Positions 16,767 through 25,091 of a DNA stretch of 64,000 nucleotides are shown here, in pieces (position 1 is the first letter of the stretch; each line of letters begins with the position of its first letter). The notes beneath the pieces are model-generated. The model was not told the origin of the DNA. It made no database searches and saw only the letters and a program-made list of their open reading frames with translations. A program made the translations under genes and the position numbers. The stretch is from Streptomyces sp. SUK 48 (GTDB lineage: Bacteria; Actinomycetota; Actinomycetes; Streptomycetales; Streptomycetaceae): contig NZ_CP045740.1 in the NCBI RefSeq assembly GCF_009650765.1, forward strand, positions 6,362,001-6,426,000, read 5' to 3'.

Positions 16767-17036
16767 ATGGAACAGATAACAGTGCGCAGCAGGGCCAGGG
16801 TCCCTGCGATCACCTGCGGGAGCAGCGCGACCAGCTCGCGCCTCGACCGGCACCTCGCGGTGCTGGGCGGTCCCGCGATACCGCAGCAGAAGACCGTCGA
16901 GGCGACCTCGCTGATGCGGGAGCTGACGGCGCGGGACACTCGGCGCACGCACAGCGACCGGGGCGCGCGGGTCCGCCGGGTCTCCCTCTTCGCACCCCTG
17001 CGCCGACTGCGTCGTTCGCTGTTCGGCAGCCACTAG
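16767..17036 (+). CDS. small basic hypothetical protein (89 aa)
   Basis: The product is 89 residues and strongly basic. It begins MEQITVRSRARVPAITC, contains a middle VEATSLMRELTARDTRRTHSDR and ends RRVSLFAPLRRLRRSLFGSH, an amphipathic basic tail that could touch membrane or nucleic acid. The start is chosen for its position after GGGGAG. Its third-position GC pattern is that of a real gene. No family recognised. It is convergent with the CoA-transferase gene, with a hairpin between them. Confidence 0.55.
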   Translation: MEQITVRSRARVPAITCGSSATSSRLDRHLAVLGGPAIPQQKTVEATSLMRELTARDTRRTHSDRGARVRRVSLFAPLRRLRRSLFGSH

Positions 17037-17088
17037 TCCGGTCCTCGACCGGCCTGTGATCCGGCCCCGATCCGGCCACTGATCCCCT

Positions 17089-17109
17089 TGAGCGCCCGTC
17101 CGGCGCTCA
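17089..17109. terminator. bidirectional hairpin terminator
   Basis: TGAGCGCC and GGCGCTCA form a perfect eight-base-pair stem around the loop CGTCC. It lies between the 3' ends of two convergent genes. No U-tract follows, which is common for Streptomyces terminators. Confidence 0.55.
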
Positions 17110-17152
17110 CCGGGTGAATCCCGGCGGTTCCGGACCTCGTCCGGGCCCGCGC

Positions 17153-18454
17153 TCAGGCCGCCACACCGTCCCGGCGCAGCGCTGCGATCTCGTCGTCCGT
17201 CATCCCCACGGCACGCAGCAGCGCTCCGGTGTGCTGTCCGAGCGCGGGCACGTCGCCCATCCGCGGTTCGTCCCCGCCCGGCAGGGTGAGGGGCGGCAGC
17301 AGCGCCCGCAACGGCCCCACCGGCGAACCCACCTGACGCCAGCGCTCCCGGGCCGCCAGCTGCGGATGCTCCGCCAGCTCGCGCAGATCCCGCAGCCGGG
17401 CACAGGCGAGGCCCGCCCGCTCCAGCCGCGCCAGCGCCTCGTCCGCGTCCAGGGCCCCGAGCGCCCGCGCCACCGCCGCGTCCGTCTCCGCCCGGTGCGC
17501 GACCCGCGCCGCGTTCGTCGCGAACAGCGGGTCTGTCCCCAACTCCGGCCGCTCCATGACCTGTTCGGCAAGGCGCCGCCACTCCCGGTCGTTCTGCACC
17601 GACAGCAGCACCTGGCCGCCGTCCGCCGTCGGGTAGGCGTCGTAGGGCGCGATGACGGGATGTGCGAGTCCGGTGCGCGCCGGGGGTTCGCCGTCGTGCA
17701 TCGTGTGGTGCAGCGGATGGCCCATCCACTCCGCGAGCGAGTCCAGCAGGGACACCTCCACCGGACCGCCGCGCCCGGTGACGCCCCGGCGCACCAGGGC
17801 CGCCAGCACCCCCGAGAAGGCGTACATGGCCGCCGCGATGTCCGCCGCCGGAATCCCCGCCTTCACCGGCCGCTCCGGCGTCCCGGTGAGCGACACCAGG
17901 CCCGCCTCGCACTGCACCAGCATGTCGTAGGCCCGCTTGTCCGCGTACGGGCCGAAGGAGCCGTAGCCCGAGATGTCCACGGCGATCAGCCGCGGATGGG
18001 CCGCGCACAGGGTGGCCGCGTCCAGGCCGAGCCGGGCCGCGGCCCCGTGCGCCAGGTTCTGCACGAACACGTCCGCGTCCGCGACCAGCCGCCGTACGAC
18101 CTCCCGGCCGCGCGGATCCTTCAGGTCCAGGGCGAGCGACTCCTTGCCCCGGTTGCACCACACGAAGTGCGAGGCGAGGCCGCCCGCCGCGGTGTCGTAG
18201 CCCCGCGCGAAGTCGCCCCCGTCCACCCGCTCCACCTTGATCACCCGGGCCCCCAGATCGGCGAGCTGCCGGGTCGCGAAGGGCGCGGCCACGGCCTGTT
18301 CGACGGCGACGACGGTGATCCCCTCCAGCGGCAGCGGCTGGGGTCCCGGGGGTCTTCCAAGGGGGTGCGCGAGGGGTGGTCCGCGAGGTGCTCCATGGGG
18401 TGGATGATCTCCCCCTCGCGCGGGCCTGTCAGTACGGCGTATGTCACGCGCCAC
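17153..18454 (-). CDS. CaiB/BaiF family CoA-transferase (family III)
   Basis: The conserved family III CoA-transferase body starts at about residue 43 with LEGITVVAVEQAVAAPFATRQLADLGARVIKVER and includes the CoA-binding NRGKESLALDLKDPRG, the catalytic-Asp region LIAVDISGYGSFGPYADKRAYDMLVQCEAGL and the C-terminal GQHTGALLRAVGMTDDEI. It moves CoA between carboxylic acids. The first 42 residues (from GTG 18454) are Arg/Pro-rich and unlike the family. A better start, ATG 18396, is in another frame, so the true N-terminus is uncertain. It follows the ABC permease gene with an 11-base overlap if 18454 is used. Confidence 0.8.
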   Translation of the reverse strand: MARDIRRTDRPARGGDHPPHGAPRGPPLAHPLGRPPGPQPLPLEGITVVAVEQAVAAPFATRQLADLGARVIKVERVDGGDFARGYDTAAGGLASHFVWCNRGKESLALDLKDPRGREVVRRLVADADVFVQNLAHGAAARLGLDAATLCAAHPRLIAVDISGYGSFGPYADKRAYDMLVQCEAGLVSLTGTPERPVKAGIPAADIAAAMYAFSGVLAALVRRGVTGRGGPVEVSLLDSLAEWMGHPLHHTMHDGEPPARTGLAHPVIAPYDAYPTADGGQVLLSVQNDREWRRLAEQVMERPELGTDPLFATNAARVAHRAETDAAVARALGALDADEALARLERAGLACARLRDLRELAEHPQLAARERWRQVGSPVGPLRALLPPLTLPGGDEPRMGDVPALGQHTGALLRAVGMTDDEIAALRRDGVAA

Positions 18455-19223
18455 GGCTGTAACGGCGCACCGCGAGCGGCAGGAACACCACGATCAGGGC
18501 GAGGCTCCAGGCGAGCGACCCGGCGACCGGATGGGCCACCGGCCAGGCGGCGGCGCGTGGCACGGGCGCGTTGCCGAACAGGTCCCGCAGCGCGGTGGTC
18601 ACCGCGCTGATCGGGTTCCACTCGGCGATCGTGCGCAGCCAGCCGGGCAGATGGCCGGTCGGGATGTACGCGTCGGACAGCAGCGGCAGCACGAAGGAGG
18701 CGGCGCCGAGTTGCCCGGCCGCGTCCTCGCTGCGGGTGAGCAGGCCCAGGTGGATGCCGGCGCAGGTGCAGGCGAACCGGAAGAGCAGCAACAGCCCCAC
18801 CGCGCCCGCGGCTTCGGGCACCGTTGCCTCGATCCGCCAGCCCACCGCGAGCCCGACCAGGAGCAGCGGGATCGTGCCGAGGGCGGTGACGACGAGGTCC
18901 GCGGCGGCCTGTCCCAGGGGGACGGCGGCCCGGCTCACCGGTAGCGTGCGGAAGCGGTCCGTCACGCCCCGGTGGGTGTCCGCGGCGGCCTGGAACATCC
19001 CGGTCATCAGGCCGCCCGCCGCCGTCGCGACCAGCAGTCCCGGCACCAGGAAGGCGCGGTACTCCCGGCCCGGCATGGCCAGCGCGCTGCCGAAGACATA
19101 GCCGAAGAACAGCAGCATGTTGACCGGCATCATCTGGGTCAGGACCGTCAGGCCCGGACTGTTGCGGACCCGACGCAACTGCCGTCCCGTCATGGCGAGT
19201 CCGTCGTACACCAGTGCGTTCAC
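18444..19223 (-). CDS. ABC-2 type transporter permease (DrrB-like)
   Basis: A 259-residue membrane protein with six predicted helices. It has the DrrB/NodJ look: an N-terminal cytoplasmic segment, PVNMLLFFGYVFGSAL, the conserved cytoplasmic motif DRFRTLPVSRAAVPLGQAAADL, LPLLSDAYIPTGHLPGWLRTIAEWNPISAVTTALRDLFG and a final helix. It forms the channel of an exporter with the overlapping ATPase gene (GTGA overlap at 19223-19220). Substrates of the family include anthracyclines and other hydrophobic drugs; the actual one is unknown. Confidence 0.9.
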   Translation of the reverse strand: MNALVYDGLAMTGRQLRRVRNSPGLTVLTQMMPVNMLLFFGYVFGSALAMPGREYRAFLVPGLLVATAAGGLMTGMFQAAADTHRGVTDRFRTLPVSRAAVPLGQAAADLVVTALGTIPLLLVGLAVGWRIEATVPEAAGAVGLLLLFRFACTCAGIHLGLLTRSEDAAGQLGAASFVLPLLSDAYIPTGHLPGWLRTIAEWNPISAVTTALRDLFGNAPVPRAAAWPVAHPVAGSLAWSLALIVVFLPLAVRRYSRGA

Positions 19224-20197
19224 GCGGCTCGCTCCTCGATGGGGCCGGCTTCGGTCCGGGACGTGACCGCGGTTCCGGTGAGCCGCAGGAAGACGTCGTC
19301 CAGGGTGGGCGGACGCAGGCTCGCGTCCAGCAGGGGGACGCCGGCCGCGTCGAGTTCGCGCACCAGGCGGGGCAGCGTCAGGGTCGGGTCGGTGGTGAGG
19401 ACGCCGACGGCGGCGCGTGCGCGGTCGAACGCCGGCTCCCGGCCGGTGAGCCGGTCCAGCACGGCGGCCGCCGCGCCGAGCGCGTCCGGGTGGGCGACCA
19501 CGGCCTCGGCGTACGACCCGATGAGCGCCTTGAGTCCGGCGGGTGATCCGGTGTGCGCGATCCGGCCCCGGTCCATCAGGGCGATGTCGTCGGCGAGTTG
19601 ATCGGCCTCCTCCAGATACTGCGTGGTCAGCAGGACCGTCGTACCGTTCGCGGCGAGGTCCCGTACCGCCTGCCGGACGGAGCCGCGGACCGCCGGGTCG
19701 AGGCCGGTGGTCGGCTCGTCCAGGAAGAGCACCTCCGGGCGGCGCACGAGGCTCACGGCGAGGTCGAGGCGGCGCCGCATACCGCCCGAGTAGGTGGCGG
19801 CCCTGCGGCCGGCGGCCTCCGTGAGCCCGAAGCGCGCCAGCAGCTCCTCGGCGCGCGCGGCCGGCCCCCCGACCCGGTGCAGCCGGGCGAACAGCCGCAG
19901 GTTCTCCCGGCCGGTCAGATCGCCGTCCACCGAGGCGTACTGGCCGGTGACGGAGATCAGTCTCCGGACGGCGGCCGCCTCCCGGACCAGGTCGTGTCCG
20001 GCGATCCGCGCGGAGCCGGAGTCCGGCCGCACCAGCGTCGTCAACAGGCGGACGGCGGTGGTCTTCCCGGCGCCGTTGGGCCCCAGCAGCCCGCAGACCG
20101 TGCCCCGGGGGACCGCCAGATCGAGCCCCCGCAGGGCGGGGACGGCGCCGAAGCGCTTCTCCAGACCTTCACTAAGTACAGCGTACGTAGTTGGCAT
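19220..20197 (-). CDS. ABC transporter ATP-binding protein (DrrA-like)
   Basis: A 325-residue ATPase. Walker A is GPNGAGKTT, the signature is YSGGMRRRLDLAVSL, Walker B is VLFLDEPTTGLDP, with the H-loop represented by TTQYLEEADQLADDIALMD. The C-terminal 100 residues carry the DrrA-type extension (RLPTLDDVFLRLTG). It powers the adjacent permease. ATG 20197 is used; it has no RBS and may be read from a very short leader, and a GTG at 20215 is possible. A palindrome lies inside the first codons and a second just upstream, both facing the divergent TetR gene. Confidence 0.9.
   Translation of the reverse strand: MPTTYAVLSEGLEKRFGAVPALRGLDLAVPRGTVCGLLGPNGAGKTTAVRLLTTLVRPDSGSARIAGHDLVREAAAVRRLISVTGQYASVDGDLTGRENLRLFARLHRVGGPAARAEELLARFGLTEAAGRRAATYSGGMRRRLDLAVSLVRRPEVLFLDEPTTGLDPAVRGSVRQAVRDLAANGTTVLLTTQYLEEADQLADDIALMDRGRIAHTGSPAGLKALIGSYAEAVVAHPDALGAAAAVLDRLTGREPAFDRARAAVGVLTTDPTLTLPRLVRELDAAGVPLLDASLRPPTLDDVFLRLTGTAVTSRTEAGPIEERAA
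20171..20191. promoter_or_regulatory. TetR operator-like palindrome inside the ATPase gene start
   Basis: Arms ACTAAGTAC and GTACGTAGT flank AGC: nine-base arms with one mismatch. It matches the palindrome 43 bases away in the promoter gap, so the two form a pair likely bound by the divergent TetR protein. Confidence 0.6.
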
Positions 20198-20215
20198 GCG
20201 TCGACCATAGCGCAC

Positions 20216-20232
20216 TACGTACGGTGTACGTA
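20216..20232. promoter_or_regulatory. TetR operator in the divergent promoter
   Basis: TACGTAC-GGT-GTACGTA is a perfect 7+3+7 palindrome between the ABC exporter operon and the TetR gene. Its core repeats the site at 20171-20191. It should control both promoters. Confidence 0.7.
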
Positions 20233-20258
20233 ACTAGGATGGTGGGCGAGGTGATGAC

Positions 20259-20963
20259 ATGGCAGTCCGAGGGGCCGTACCCGAGGTGATCTGGGCGCGC
20301 CCCGAGCGCACCGGACGAGGGCCGAGACCGGCGTACACGCGTGACGACATCGCGGCCGCCGCCGTGCGGATCGCCGACGCGCGCGGGCTCGACGCGGTGT
20401 CGATGCGGCAGGTCGCGGCGGAGCTGGGGTGCGGGACGATGTCCCTGTACAACTACGTGCCGCGCAAAGAGGACCTGTACGAGCTGATGATGGACGCGGT
20501 CGGCGCGGAGCACGCGCTGTGGCCGCCGAGCGGCAACTGGCGGGCGGATCTGACGCGGGTGGCGCACGAGGCGCGGGCGCTGATGCACCGGCATCCGTGG
20601 ATGCCGCGCCTGATGTCACCGGTCTACGGGTTCAGCCCGCACACCCTGCGCTATCTGGAGCACTGCCTGGCCTGCCTGGACCCGCTGGAGGCCCGCTACG
20701 GCACGAAGCTCGAACTCATCGCCATGCTCAACGGCGTGGTGACGACGTACGTGCGCAATGAGCTGGACACCGCCGAGCGGGTGCGGGCGCTGCCGTGGTC
20801 GGAGGACGAGGAGAACGCGGTGCGCGGCGCGTATCTGGCCCGGCAGGTGGCGTCCGGGAAGTACCCGAGGATGGCGGCGGCGTTCGCGGAGGACCCGGGC
20901 CCGATCGATCTGGAGGCGGTCTTCGAGCGGGCGCTCACGAGGATCCTCGACTCCTACGCATGA
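20259..20963 (+). CDS. TetR family repressor (tetracycline-repressor-like C-terminus)
   Basis: A 234-residue regulator. The HTH is at about residues 27-75: YTRDDIAAAAVRIADARGLDAVSMRQVAAELGCGTMSLYNYVPRKEDLYELMMDAV. The C-terminal part resembles the TetR_C_1 group typical of repressors of drug exporters. It is divergent from the DrrAB-type exporter genes with two shared palindromes in between, so it most likely represses the exporter and itself until the exported compound binds. Confidence 0.9.
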   Translation: MAVRGAVPEVIWARPERTGRGPRPAYTRDDIAAAAVRIADARGLDAVSMRQVAAELGCGTMSLYNYVPRKEDLYELMMDAVGAEHALWPPSGNWRADLTRVAHEARALMHRHPWMPRLMSPVYGFSPHTLRYLEHCLACLDPLEARYGTKLELIAMLNGVVTTYVRNELDTAERVRALPWSEDEENAVRGAYLARQVASGKYPRMAAAFAEDPGPIDLEAVFERALTRILDSYA

Positions 20964-20972
20964 CCTCGTCCG

Positions 20973-22130
20973 TCACAGCAGCGCGAACTGCCCCTCCGGG
21001 CCCTCCTCGGGTTGGTCCAGGACCGAGGCGGGGCGGCGGGAGGAGGGCGGGGGCGGGAGGACGGCGCGGTGGCGCAGGTCGGTTGCCGTGATCGAGGAGG
21101 GGACCGTCAAGCCGGCCCTCTCCGCGCGGACTTCGGAGAGCAGGGCCAGGACCGTGATCAGCTCCAGCAGTTCCGAGGTCCACGACTGGAGCCAGCCGGC
21201 GGGCCGGATCGCCTCCAGGGTCCCGGGGGCGCCGGGTGCCGTGCGGGCGGTGAACCAGGACTCCAGGACCCGTACCCCGTTCAGCTCATACTCCCAGGCC
21301 CCGGCGGGGACGGGGGAGACGCGGCCCTCGTCCAGGTGCAGGGCCTCCTCCTCGGGGTCGTAGTGGAGGGTGGCCGGGCGGGGCGGCAGCGGGGCGCGGA
21401 CGTAGGGGCGGCGGCCGCCGGGGAGCTTGGGGCGGTCGCCGTCGCGGCGCAGCAGCCAGAGCAGCCGACGGCCCGACGCCACACCGGATGACCACAGTTC
21501 CGCGTCGTCGGTCAGCGGGACGGTGCGGTCGGGGCGGGCCGTGGCCAGGAACCAGGCCGCCAGGTCGAGGGGGGTGACCCGGGTGTCCAGGCGGGACGAG
21601 AGATGGTCCAGGAGGCCGGGCGCCAGGTTGGGGTCCGCCGCGGCCGGGCGGCGGTGCAGGGGCCGGACGCGCCCGGTGCGCAGGGTGGGCAGCAGGCCGG
21701 TGGCCAGCAGCGGATGGTGCTCGTCGGGGGTCTCCACCAGGAAGACCTGCCGTTCGTCCGCCACCCGCCACAGCTCCGGGCGGGCCGCGTCCAGCAGCCG
21801 GTGGTCCGGGATCAGCCACCGCTCGTCGAAGGGCGCCGCCAGCACCCGCACCGGCTCCGCGCACGGCCCCCCGGCACGCGCCAGGCGCTCGGTGCCGCCG
21901 GTCCGGCCCGGCAGCTGGCCCACGGCCGAGTGCAGGGTGCGGGCCCGGCTCGGCTCGAACAGCGCCTCGCGGTCCGGGAGTTCCGCCGCCAGCAGGGCGT
22001 CCCAGCGGGCCCGCAGACAGCCCGGATCGGGGGCCGTCGGCCAGGCGCGGCCCGGCCGCGGCGGTGCGACGGACCACGGCATGAGGTCCGCCAGCAGCGG
22101 AGCGTCGTCGTCGTACGGCACGCTGGGCAT
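20973..22130 (-). CDS. orphan type ISP restriction/modification C-terminal-like domain protein
   Basis: The 385-residue protein resembles the C-terminal specificity domain of type ISP restriction-modification enzymes. The clearest match is the block around residues 265-310: ALHLDEGRVSPVPAGAWEYELNGVRVLESWFTAR, with DLRHRAVLPPPP near the end. Nuclease, helicase and methyltransferase domains, which make full enzymes about 1500 residues long, are all missing and are not encoded next door. It may have been repurposed, or act with distant partners. Convergent with the TetR gene. Family assignment is from memory of the motif and not tested. Confidence 0.6.
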   Translation of the reverse strand: MPSVPYDDDAPLLADLMPWSVAPPRPGRAWPTAPDPGCLRARWDALLAAELPDREALFEPSRARTLHSAVGQLPGRTGGTERLARAGGPCAEPVRVLAAPFDERWLIPDHRLLDAARPELWRVADERQVFLVETPDEHHPLLATGLLPTLRTGRVRPLHRRPAAADPNLAPGLLDHLSSRLDTRVTPLDLAAWFLATARPDRTVPLTDDAELWSSGVASGRRLLWLLRRDGDRPKLPGGRRPYVRAPLPPRPATLHYDPEEEALHLDEGRVSPVPAGAWEYELNGVRVLESWFTARTAPGAPGTLEAIRPAGWLQSWTSELLELITVLALLSEVRAERAGLTVPSSITATDLRHRAVLPPPPSSRRPASVLDQPEEGPEGQFALL

Positions 22131-22156
22131 CGTACGGGCCGAGGGCGCGCGGCGGG

Positions 22157-22906
22157 TCAGGTGGCGTCCAGGGTCACCGTGAAGGAGAAGCGGTCGCCCC
22201 GGTAGTGGATCACCGCCACGTCCAGCACCCGCCCCTCGGTGTCGTAGGTGATGCCCGTGTAGTGCAGGATCGGGCTGAGCAGCGGGACCTGGAGGAGGCG
22301 GGCGGTCTCCGGGTCGGCGAGCCGGGCCTCCACAGTGTCCGTGATCCGGCTGATGTCCGCCTTGACGACGTCCCGCAGCACCTTCGTCATCGGCCAGCGG
22401 ACCAGATCGTCCAGGTCGATCCGCTCGGCCAGTTCGGGGCGCACATGGTTGACGGCGTGGTTGGTCGGCTCGCCGGTCTGCTCGTCGAAGCGCAGCCGGT
22501 GGTACGTCGCCACCTCGGCCAGCCCCGGGAAGCAGTCCGTGAGCCCGCCCGGCACCGGCGCGGGCCCGTGCGCCAGCAACTCGGTGCGCATCCCGGACTG
22601 CTGGGCCACGATCGCGTCCACCGAGCCCAGCAGCCGCACCGGGGCGCCGCGCCGGGCGTCGGGCTCGATGAACGTGCCGCGCCGCCGGTGCCGGCTGATC
22701 AGCCCCTCGTCCTCCAGCTCCTTCAGCGCCTGCCGCATGGTCAGCACGCTCACGCCGTAGTGCTCCGCCAGGCGCTCCTCGGTGGGCAGGCGCAGCGGGT
22801 CCGCGGGCGAGCGGCCCAGTATCGAGGCGCGCAGCGACTGCGACACCTGGTACCAGAGCGGCAGCTTGCGGTTCAGGACGATCGAGTCAGGGGCGAATGA
22901 GGTCAC
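22157..22906 (-). CDS. GntR/HutC family regulator
   Basis: A 249-residue HutC-type regulator. The winged helix spans residues about 15-80 (PLWYQVSQSLRASILG... LPTEERLAEHYGVSVLTMRQALKELEDEGLISRHRRRGTFI). The UTRA ligand domain follows, with the typical LLGSVDAIVAQQ start, YHRLRFDEQTGEPTNHAVNHVRPELAERID and the closing strand AVIHYRGDRFSFTVTLD. It lies 45 bases downstream of hmgA on the same strand and is probably co-transcribed, so it may sense an aromatic catabolite and regulate hmgA, by inference. Confidence 0.9.
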   Translation of the reverse strand: MTSFAPDSIVLNRKLPLWYQVSQSLRASILGRSPADPLRLPTEERLAEHYGVSVLTMRQALKELEDEGLISRHRRRGTFIEPDARRGAPVRLLGSVDAIVAQQSGMRTELLAHGPAPVPGGLTDCFPGLAEVATYHRLRFDEQTGEPTNHAVNHVRPELAERIDLDDLVRWPMTKVLRDVVKADISRITDTVEARLADPETARLLQVPLLSPILHYTGITYDTEGRVLDVAVIHYRGDRFSFTVTLDAT

Positions 22907-22951
22907 GCTGATATCCGTACCGGGTCGGGAACGACGGGCGCAACAGAGGCG

Positions 22952-24262
22952 TCAGATGCGGAAGTTGCGCGTCAGCCCCCGCCACACGTCGTCGTACGCC
23001 CCCTGGAGGTGGTCGGCGCGGGCCGCGTCCGGGGTGAGCGTCAGCGGCCAGCGGGTCTCGAACATGAAGGCGAGGCCGTCGTCGATCTTCTGCGGCTTCA
23101 GCTCGGCCGCGCTCGCCCGGTCGAACGTCTCCCGGTCCGGGCCGTGCGCCGACATCATGTTGTGCAGCGAGCCGCCGCCCGGCACGAAGCCCTCCGCCTT
23201 CGCGTCGTAGGCGCCCTCGATCAGGCCCATGTACTCGCTCATCACGTTCCGGTGGAAGTACGGCGGCCGGAAGGTGTCCTCGCCCACCAGCCAGCGCGGC
23301 GCGAAGACGACGAAGTCGACGCCGGCCAGCCCCGGGGTGTCCGACGGGGAGGTCAGGACGGTGAAGATGGAGGGGTCCGGGTGGTCGTAGGAGATCGAGC
23401 CGATCACATTGAAGCGGCGCAGGTCGTAGACGTACGGCACATGGTTGCCGTGCCAGGCGACCACGTCGAGCGGCGAGTGGTCGTACGCGGCCGTCCAGAG
23501 GTTGCCGCAGAACTTGTTCACCACCTCCACCGGGCCCTCGGTGTCCTCGTACGCGGCGACCGGCGCACGGAAGTCCCGCGCGTTGGCGAGCCCGTTGGCG
23601 CCGATCGGGCCGAGGTCGGGCAGCCGGAACGGCGCCCCGTAGTTCTCGCACACATAGCCGCGGGCCGACTCGTCGAGCAGCTCCACCCGGAACCGCACCC
23701 CGCGCGGGACCAGCGCCACGTGCGCGGGCTCCACGTGCAGCCGCCCGAACTCGGTGTGCAGCAGCAGCCCGCCGTGCTCGGGGACGATCAGGAGCTCGCC
23801 GTCGGCGTCCGAGAAGACCCGCTCCATCGAGGCGTTGGCGTGGTACAGGTGCACGGCCATGCCCGCCCGCTGGGTCGCGTCGCCGTTGCCGCCGAGCGTC
23901 CACAGGCCCGCGAGGAAGTCGGTGCCCGCGGCCGGCTCCGGCAGCGGGTTCCAGCGCAGCCGGTTCGGATCGGGCACGGCCTCGGTGAAGGGCGCCGTGC
24001 GGATCGAGCCGTTGGCCGTCCGGGTGAACCGCGGATGCGCGGCCGACGGGCGGATCCGGTACAGCCACGAGCGGCGGTTGTGCGCCCGCGGCTCGGTGAA
24101 GGCCGCGCCGCTGAGCTGCTCCGCGTACAGCCCGAGCGGTGCGCGCTGCGGTGCGTTGCGGCCCTCGGGCAGGGCGCCCGGCACCGCCTCCGAGGCGTGC
24201 TCATTGCCGAACCCGGTCAGATACGACAGCCCCTCGGCCCTTTTGCGCGCGTCCCCGCTCAT
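22952..24262 (-). CDS. hmgA: homogentisate 1,2-dioxygenase
   Basis: A 436-residue enzyme that opens the ring of homogentisate to maleylacetoacetate in tyrosine and phenylalanine breakdown, using Fe(II). The start [20 protein letters not shown] is diagnostic. Other conserved stretches are [42 protein letters not shown] and, for iron binding, the C-terminal [23 protein letters not shown] and [14 protein letters not shown]. The ATG at 24262 follows GAAGGAG at 13 bases and GGGGG nearer; an upstream ATG at 24307 would add 15 residues. A 24-base palindrome upstream is a likely operator. Confidence 0.95.
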   Translation of the reverse strand: MSGDARKRAEGLSYLTGFGNEHASEAVPGALPEGRNAPQRAPLGLYAEQLSGAAFTEPRAHNRRSWLYRIRPSAAHPRFTRTANGSIRTAPFTEAVPDPNRLRWNPLPEPAAGTDFLAGLWTLGGNGDATQRAGMAVHLYHANASMERVFSDADGELLIVPEHGGLLLHTEFGRLHVEPAHVALVPRGVRFRVELLDESARGYVCENYGAPFRLPDLGPIGANGLANARDFRAPVAAYEDTEGPVEVVNKFCGNLWTAAYDHSPLDVVAWHGNHVPYVYDLRRFNVIGSISYDHPDPSIFTVLTSPSDTPGLAGVDFVVFAPRWLVGEDTFRPPYFHRNVMSEYMGLIEGAYDAKAEGFVPGGGSLHNMMSAHGPDRETFDRASAAELKPQKIDDGLAFMFETRWPLTLTPDAARADHLQGAYDDVWRGLTRNFRI

Positions 24263-24305
24263 GGTCGCCCCCACGCTCCTTCGCGCTTGTTGACTGCGTC
24301 CGTTC

Positions 24306-24329
24306 ATTCCTATGGGACACCGTAGGAAT
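24306..24329. promoter_or_regulatory. imperfect palindrome upstream of hmgA
   Basis: ATTCCTATGG and CCGTAGGAAT (one mismatch) flank a GACA spacer. It lies 44-67 bases upstream of the hmgA start, where a regulator could control transcription. Whether the GntR protein encoded downstream binds it is unknown. Confidence 0.55.
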
Positions 24330-24436
24330 CAGCGGGGCCCGGCGCAAGAGGGCGGGGCCTCCTCCCTCCGGGGTAGGCCGGGAACCCGACTTCAGGCGGA
24401 TTCCCGGGGCCGCCCCCGTGTTCTACGCTCGCGCAC

Positions 24437-25027
24437 ATGTCGTGGACGAAGGAGACCCGAGGACGCCTGGCCGCGCTCGCGGTGTGCGTTCTGCTGCCCC
24501 TCGGCACGGCCGGCTGCGGCACGGCGCACGGCGGCACGGGCCCCGGCCCGGGCGGGGGCGCGAGCGCGGGCGCGGCCGCCGCGGGGGCGCCCTCACCCGT
24601 CGGCAAGGTCCTGGACGACACCGACGACAGCGGACGCCCTCTGCGCGAGGTCGGCGGCAAGGACGCCCCCGGGGTCGGCGTCGAGGTCACCCCGGACTCC
24701 GCCGACGGCTGGGACGTGCGGCTGACCTTCCGCCACTTCCGGGTCTCCGCACCCGGCGCGCACCCCACCGCGGTGACCGGGCGCGGGCCCGCCTGCCTCT
24801 TCGTGGACGGCCGCCGGATCGCCCGCCTGTACACGCCCCGGTACCGGCTGCCCGCCCGGCTCGTCCCGCACGGCACCCACCATGTCACCGCCCGCCTGTA
24901 CGCCGACGACGGCACGGTGTGGGCCGTGCACGGCAAGCCGGTCCAGAGCACCGCCGACATAACGGTGTCGGGCACCCGGCCGCCGGGGCCCACGCCTGGG
25001 AGCGCCGACCGCCTGCCGGACGGCTGA
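24437..25027 (+). CDS. secreted lipoprotein of unknown function
   Basis: A 196-residue protein with a lipoprotein signal: basic start, hydrophobic core LAALAVCVLLPLG and the lipobox-like TAGC, giving a lipidated Cys at residue 27. A Gly/Ala-rich tether follows. The rest reads as a beta-sandwich: VGVEVTPDSADGWDVRLTFRHFRVSAPGAH... ACLFVDGRRIARLYTPRYRLPARLVPHGTHHVTARLYADDGTVWAV. The pattern resembles small extracellular Ig-like or copper-chaperone-like domains, but no metal ligands are evident. Function unknown. Confidence 0.75.
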   Translation: MSWTKETRGRLAALAVCVLLPLGTAGCGTAHGGTGPGPGGGASAGAAAAGAPSPVGKVLDDTDDSGRPLREVGGKDAPGVGVEVTPDSADGWDVRLTFRHFRVSAPGAHPTAVTGRGPACLFVDGRRIARLYTPRYRLPARLVPHGTHHVTARLYADDGTVWAVHGKPVQSTADITVSGTRPPGPTPGSADRLPDG

Positions 25028-25091
25028 GGGATTCGCGCACGCGTCTCCGTACCCTGGGACCAGGTTCACCGGACCCCGGCGGAAAGGCATC

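Noticed and set aside
19220..24262. biosynthetic gene cluster around the DrrAB-type exporter
   Set aside because: Neighbours are primary catabolism and an orphan domain; no synthase, synthetase or tailoring cluster is present.
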